Shown: positions 32,975 through 35,972 of the stretch, one piece after another
Position numbering within the stretch: position 1 is the stretch's first letter
Layout: every line of letters begins with the position of its first letter
From: CAG-1031 sp964391735
Lineage (GTDB): Bacteria > Bacteroidota > Bacteroidia > Bacteroidales > Muribaculaceae
Assembly (NCBI GenBank): GCA_964391735.1
Contig: CAYMNF010000012.1
Coordinates: forward strand, 1-35,972
Direction: 5' to 3'
Length of the DNA: 35,972 nucleotides
Position numbers and translations under genes: made by a program
Notes under the pieces: model-generated
Told to the model about the DNA's origin: nothing
Seen by the model: the letters and a program-made list of their open reading frames with translations, nothing else
Database searches by the model: none

Positions 32975-33401
32975 GGAACTGGCGGTGTCGGCCCTGCGCA
33001 ACGGCACCGTAATAGACGGCATCCCGGCCAACGCCCTCTTTGAGGTAGCCGAGATTTTGCACCTTGAGGAGATGGACACCCCGATTACCATCGGTAATAA
33101 TCTACCGAGCCGCAAAATGGGCAAAAAAGGGATAATAAAGGTTGCCGACAAAATCTTTGCCGAAGAAACCCTTAACCGCATAGCCCTTGCGGCCCCGGGG
33201 GCCCGCGTCAACATCATCAAGGACTATGAAGTCGTTGAGAAGTTCAACGTGAAACTGCCGCCCTACCTTGTGGGACTTGTAACATGCCCCAACCCGAAAT
33301 GCATAACCAACAATGAGCCGATGTCATCACGCTTCAGTGTGATTTCAGACAACCCGGTGTGCATTGAATGTTGCTATTGCGGGCGAAAAATTTATCATTA
33401 A
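32961..33401 (+). CDS. pyrI: Aspartate carbamoyltransferase, regulatory subunit
   Basis: 146 residues. The N-terminal nucleotide-binding domain (about 1-95) binds the allosteric effectors CTP and ATP. The C-terminal zinc domain has the two cysteine pairs, CPNPKC and CCYC (the first and last cysteines aligned with the KCKYC of the E. coli protein), which hold the zinc at the contact with PyrB. It is the usual partner of pyrB and shares its transcript. The overlap of 14 nt with pyrB indicates coupled translation. Confidence 0.96.
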   Translation: MEKNKELAVSALRNGTVIDGIPANALFEVAEILHLEEMDTPITIGNNLPSRKMGKKGIIKVADKIFAEETLNRIALAAPGARVNIIKDYEVVEKFNVKLPPYLVGLVTCPNPKCITNNEPMSSRFSVISDNPVCIECCYCGRKIYH

Positions 33402-33419
33402 TCCTCTCCCCCTGCGACA

Positions 33420-33986
33420 ATGGCAAAACAAAGCTGGAAACCCGGCAACATGATTTTTCCCCTGCCCGCCGTGCTTGTCACCTGCGGGGATTCGCAGCTC
33501 AGCAATATGCTGACGGTTGCGTGGACAGGAACCCTGTGCACCAATCCCCCTATGTGCTACATTGCAGTGCGGCCCGAGCGATATTCATACGACATCATCA
33601 AGCGCACAATGGAGTTCACCATTAACCTCACCACAGCCGACATGGCACGGGCTACCGACTGGGCCGGGGTGCGTTCAGGGCGCGACTATGACAAGTGGAA
33701 AGAAACCCGCCTGACCCCCGAACCCGGGGTTGCCGTGGAATGCCCGTCAATAAAGGAGAGCCCTGTAAATATCGAGTGCCGCGTTAGGGAGATAATGCCC
33801 CTGGGCAGCCATCATCTTTTTATCGCTGATGTAGTGAATGTATTGGCCGATGAAAATCTTTTAGATGCCGAGACCGGTGCTTTTGACCTTGGCCGAGCAG
33901 GACTTCTCTCCTACACCCACGGGCACTATTATGAGCAGGGACCAGAGATTGGCCGATTTGGCTTCTCGGTAAAGAAAAACAAGTAA
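33420..33986 (+). CDS. Flavin reductase-like (FMN-binding split barrel) protein
   Basis: 188 residues. MIFPLPAVLVTCGD, NMLTVAWTGTLCTNPPMCYIA and RPERYSYDIIKRTMEFTINL are typical of the flavin reductase-like FMN-binding family, which uses FMN for NAD(P)H-dependent or other redox reactions. The exact substrate is unknown. It is 18 nt after pyrI and 35 nt before glyA, so it is probably co-transcribed with both. It has no signal peptide and should be cytoplasmic. Confidence 0.88.
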   Translation: MAKQSWKPGNMIFPLPAVLVTCGDSQLSNMLTVAWTGTLCTNPPMCYIAVRPERYSYDIIKRTMEFTINLTTADMARATDWAGVRSGRDYDKWKETRLTPEPGVAVECPSIKESPVNIECRVREIMPLGSHHLFIADVVNVLADENLLDAETGAFDLGRAGLLSYTHGHYYEQGPEIGRFGFSVKKNK

Positions 33987-34021
33987 AATACCATATATCA
34001 ACCTCTTTAAATCCAATAAAA

Positions 34022-35302
34022 GTGAAAAACGACGTTGAAATTTTTGACATTATACGCCGCGAAGGTGAGCGTCAACGCAAAGGCATTGAACTGATTGCCA
34101 GCGAAAACTTCGTCAGCCCGCAGGTTATGCAAGCCATGGGCTCATGCCTGACCAACAAATATGCCGAGGGTTATCCCGGCCACCGCTATTATGGCGGCTG
34201 CGAGGTCGTTGACGAGGCTGAGGAACTCGCCCGCACCCGCATCAAGGAGCTCTATGGTGCCGAATACGCCAATGTTCAGCCCCACTCAGGCGCGCAGGCC
34301 AATATGGCTGTGTTCATGACGGTGCTGAAACCCGGCGACAAGTTTTTGGGTTTGAACCTGAGCCACGGTGGCCACCTGAGCCACGGCAGCCCCGTAAACT
34401 TCTCAGGGCTTATGTATCAGGCGCTTGAGTATAATGTCAAGGAGGATACCGGCACGGTTGACTATGACCAGATGGAGGAGGTCGCTCGCCGTGAGCGTCC
34501 CAAATTGATTGTTGGCGGTGCCAGCGCATATTCACGTGAGTGGGACTATGCCCGCATGCGTCGTCTTGCCGATGAAATCGGGGCAATCCTGATGTTTGAC
34601 ATGGCACACCCCGCCGGGCTCATTGCTGCCGGGCTGCTTGACAACCCCTTGCGCTACGCCCACATCGTTACCTCAACCACCCACAAGACCCTGCGCGGCC
34701 CGCGCGGCGGTATCATACTCATGGGCAAAGATTTTGAAAATCCCTGGGGTAAAACCACCAAAAAAGGTGAGGTGCGCAAGATGTCATCACTGATTGACTC
34801 AGCCGTGTTCCCCGGTGTTCAGGGCGGCCCGCTCGAGCATGTTATTGCTGCCAAAGCCGTAGCGTTTGGCGAGGCATTGCAGCCCGAGTTCAAGGAGTAT
34901 CAAAAGCAGGTTAAAAAGAATGCCGCCGTTATGGCACAGGCCATGATGGACAAAGGCTACAAGGTAATCTCAGACGGTACCGACAACCACTCAATGCTGA
35001 TTGACCTGCGTCCCAAGTTCCCCGAGCTTACCGGCAAGGCCGCCGAGAAGGCGCTTGTTGAGGCTGACATCACCGTCAACAAGAACATGGTACCCTTTGA
35101 CAGCCGTTCACCCTTCCAGACCTCAGGTCTGCGCTTCGGCACCCCGGCCATCACTACCCGCGGCGTCAAGGAGGACATGATGGGCGAAATCGTTGAGATG
35201 ATTGACACCGTGCTGTCACATCCCGAGGACCAAAAAGTTATCGCCGACGTGCGCGAAAAGGTTAACAACACCATGAACGAGTATTCAATGTTTGCCTGGT
35301 AA
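34022..35302 (+). CDS. glyA: Serine hydroxymethyltransferase
   Basis: GlyA interconverts serine and glycine with tetrahydrofolate, the main source of one-carbon units. The 426 residues show ELIASENFVSPQVMQAMGS, TNKYAEGYPGHRYYGGCEVVD, HSGAQANMAVF and the PLP lysine in VTSTTHKTLRGPRGG. The start is GTG at 34022 (MKNDVEIFDII), which aligns with the family N-terminus; no nearby in-frame ATG precedes it. No promoter element is seen in the 35-nt gap, so it is likely read from the pyrB promoter. A clear terminator follows. Confidence 0.97.
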   Translation: MKNDVEIFDIIRREGERQRKGIELIASENFVSPQVMQAMGSCLTNKYAEGYPGHRYYGGCEVVDEAEELARTRIKELYGAEYANVQPHSGAQANMAVFMTVLKPGDKFLGLNLSHGGHLSHGSPVNFSGLMYQALEYNVKEDTGTVDYDQMEEVARRERPKLIVGGASAYSREWDYARMRRLADEIGAILMFDMAHPAGLIAAGLLDNPLRYAHIVTSTTHKTLRGPRGGIILMGKDFENPWGKTTKKGEVRKMSSLIDSAVFPGVQGGPLEHVIAAKAVAFGEALQPEFKEYQKQVKKNAAVMAQAMMDKGYKVISDGTDNHSMLIDLRPKFPELTGKAAEKALVEADITVNKNMVPFDSRSPFQTSGLRFGTPAITTRGVKEDMMGEIVEMIDTVLSHPEDQKVIADVREKVNNTMNEYSMFAW

Positions 35303-35324
35303 CAAGCCGGCTCAATAAAATCTT

Positions 35325-35366
35325 AAACAGGCGAGCCCTCAACCCGAGGTGTTCGCCTGTTTTTTT
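35325..35366 (+). terminator. Rho-independent terminator after glyA
   Basis: Stem AAACAGGCGA (35325-35334) pairs with TCGCCTGTTT (35353-35362), with a smaller inner stem, followed by a run of T. It closes the pyrB-pyrI-flavin reductase-glyA unit. Confidence 0.92.
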
Positions 35367-35447
35367 CAATGATCGAGCAGTGCCGGAAAATTAAAAACTT
35401 TGCGCAAAGATGAAGAACAAATCACCCAAATCAAAACGACAAAATGT

Positions 35448-35455
35448 TATCTTTG
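35448..35455 (+). promoter_or_regulatory. -7 element for the last gene
   Basis: TATCTTTG is an exact TAnnTTTG match; no good -33 element is at the right distance. It lies 28 nt before the ATG at 35483. Confidence 0.5.
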
Positions 35456-35482
35456 TATTTTAGTATCCTAATGACAATAAAT

Positions 35483-35972
35483 ATGAAAAAAGTATTTTTG
35501 ACGACTGTGCTTTGTATTATCTGCGCAATCGACTTAAAATCTCAAATTATCGAGGTTGATTCGCTGGATAAAACTGTCACGGAACTCATCATACCAAAAT
35601 GTCATACCCTTTCTTCTTCATTTGAGGGGAAAGGTTTTGATAATTTGAGAAAAGTTACTTTTCAAGGCATAGATTTTCTCCCCGGTCTAACATTCAAAGG
35701 ATTGCCAAATTTAGAAGAAGTAATCTATAATGGAGATAACTTAAATATCGGCGGCGCCCAATATTGTGACTTGCCTAAATTTAAACGTATTGTGATGAAC
35801 GGCAATACTTTTGTAATCAATGGGAGCACTGCGGTAGTTCGTTGCCCGGAGTTCGATACATTTGAAATCAACGGACTTATCACTTTATCGGAAATGCATG
35901 ACCCGTCTGACTCTCCGAAATTCAAGGGCTATACGGGTGATTTTGCGGTACTTTACAATGGCAATAGTAAAA
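35483..35972 (+). CDS. Secreted protein with BspA-like leucine-rich repeats, cut by the window end
   Basis: At least 163 codons are open to the last base of the window. The ATG at 35483 begins MKKVFLTTVLCIICAIDLKSQ, a signal peptide; an in-frame ATG at 35471 would add four residues. The rest shows irregular leucine-rich units of the BspA/LRR_5 type, such as FDNLRKVTFQGIDFLPGLTF, LPNLEEVIYNGDN, LPKFKRIVMNGNTF and CPEFDTFEINGL, each about 20-25 residues. It is clearly AT-richer than its neighbours (sampled lines 35-38% GC), which suggests an accessory, perhaps acquired, surface-protein gene. The length and C-terminus are unknown. Confidence 0.75.
   Translation, partial: MKKVFLTTVLCIICAIDLKSQIIEVDSLDKTVTELIIPKCHTLSSSFEGKGFDNLRKVTFQGIDFLPGLTFKGLPNLEEVIYNGDNLNIGGAQYCDLPKFKRIVMNGNTFVINGSTAVVRCPEFDTFEINGLITLSEMHDPSDSPKFKGYTGDFAVLYNGNSK

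Noticed and set aside
1..35972. CRISPR arrays, phage genes, integrases, toxin-antitoxin pairs, intact insertion sequences, biosynthetic clusters
   Set aside because: None seen on either strand; nearly all coding sequence is accounted for by housekeeping or envelope families.

Overview
The window is a stretch of Bacteroidota chromosome, almost certainly order Bacteroidales; Muribaculaceae or a close relative is my best guess, from overall protein character and a moderately high GC content. The evidence for the group is the LpxC-FabZ fusion, the BioG-BioC fusion, the long LptF/G-type permease, a DUF5106 protein, an Omp_b-brl-type outer membrane protein, and many promoters of the Bacteroidetes type (TTTG, about 19-21 nt, TAnnTTTG) combined with a near absence of Shine-Dalgarno sequences. 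There is one assembly gap (100 N at 18338-18437), and the window cuts a gene at each end.

Layout. 1-591 is the 3' end of ATP-dependent PEP carboxykinase with a strong terminator. 783-7233 is a lipid A/envelope operon: lpxD, lpxC-fabZ, lpxA, an LptF/G-family permease and ribBA, driven from a clear promoter at 721-752. 7234-7818 has no gene but carries a striking 206-nt nest of palindromes plus further hairpins. 7819-10781 (minus strand) is a small membrane protein, a PstS-like lipoprotein and a TPR protein. 11039-13477 is a large outer-membrane beta-barrel protein and 13614-13805 is rpsU with its own promoter and terminator. 14000-16711 holds a YitT-family permease, a secreted protein with a cysteine-less thioredoxin-like end, and tpx. 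16947-18236 is a secreted protein with a C-terminal tail resembling a sorting domain. After the gap come a DUF5106/thioredoxin-like protein and a DoxX-like membrane protein in one tight pair.

19935-26281 is a compact run of housekeeping genes: mnmA, a bifunctional-nuclease/UVR protein, a nucleoside-symporter-like transporter, rsmE, kdsA, an RluA-type pseudouridine synthase and fmt. It converges on rsmF (minus strand). rsmF and the biotin operon bioA-bioF-bioGC-bioD (27632-31992) diverge from a 57-nt region. pyrB-pyrI, a flavin reductase-like gene and glyA follow from a promoter at 31994-32025 and end in a good terminator. The last gene, cut by the window end, is an AT-rich secreted protein with repeats like BspA leucine-rich repeats.

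Most of the window is core metabolism: lipid A and Kdo synthesis, riboflavin, biotin, pyrimidine and one-carbon metabolism, and rRNA/tRNA modification. I found no phage, CRISPR array, tRNA, rRNA or intact transposase. I see no convincing wholly new system. The points most worth a second look are the nested palindromic element at 7394-7599, the AT-rich bioF-bioGC block inside an otherwise GC-rich operon, a probable leaderless rsmF transcript, rpsU lacking a Shine-Dalgarno sequence, and the degenerate redox-fold secreted protein at 14997-16166.
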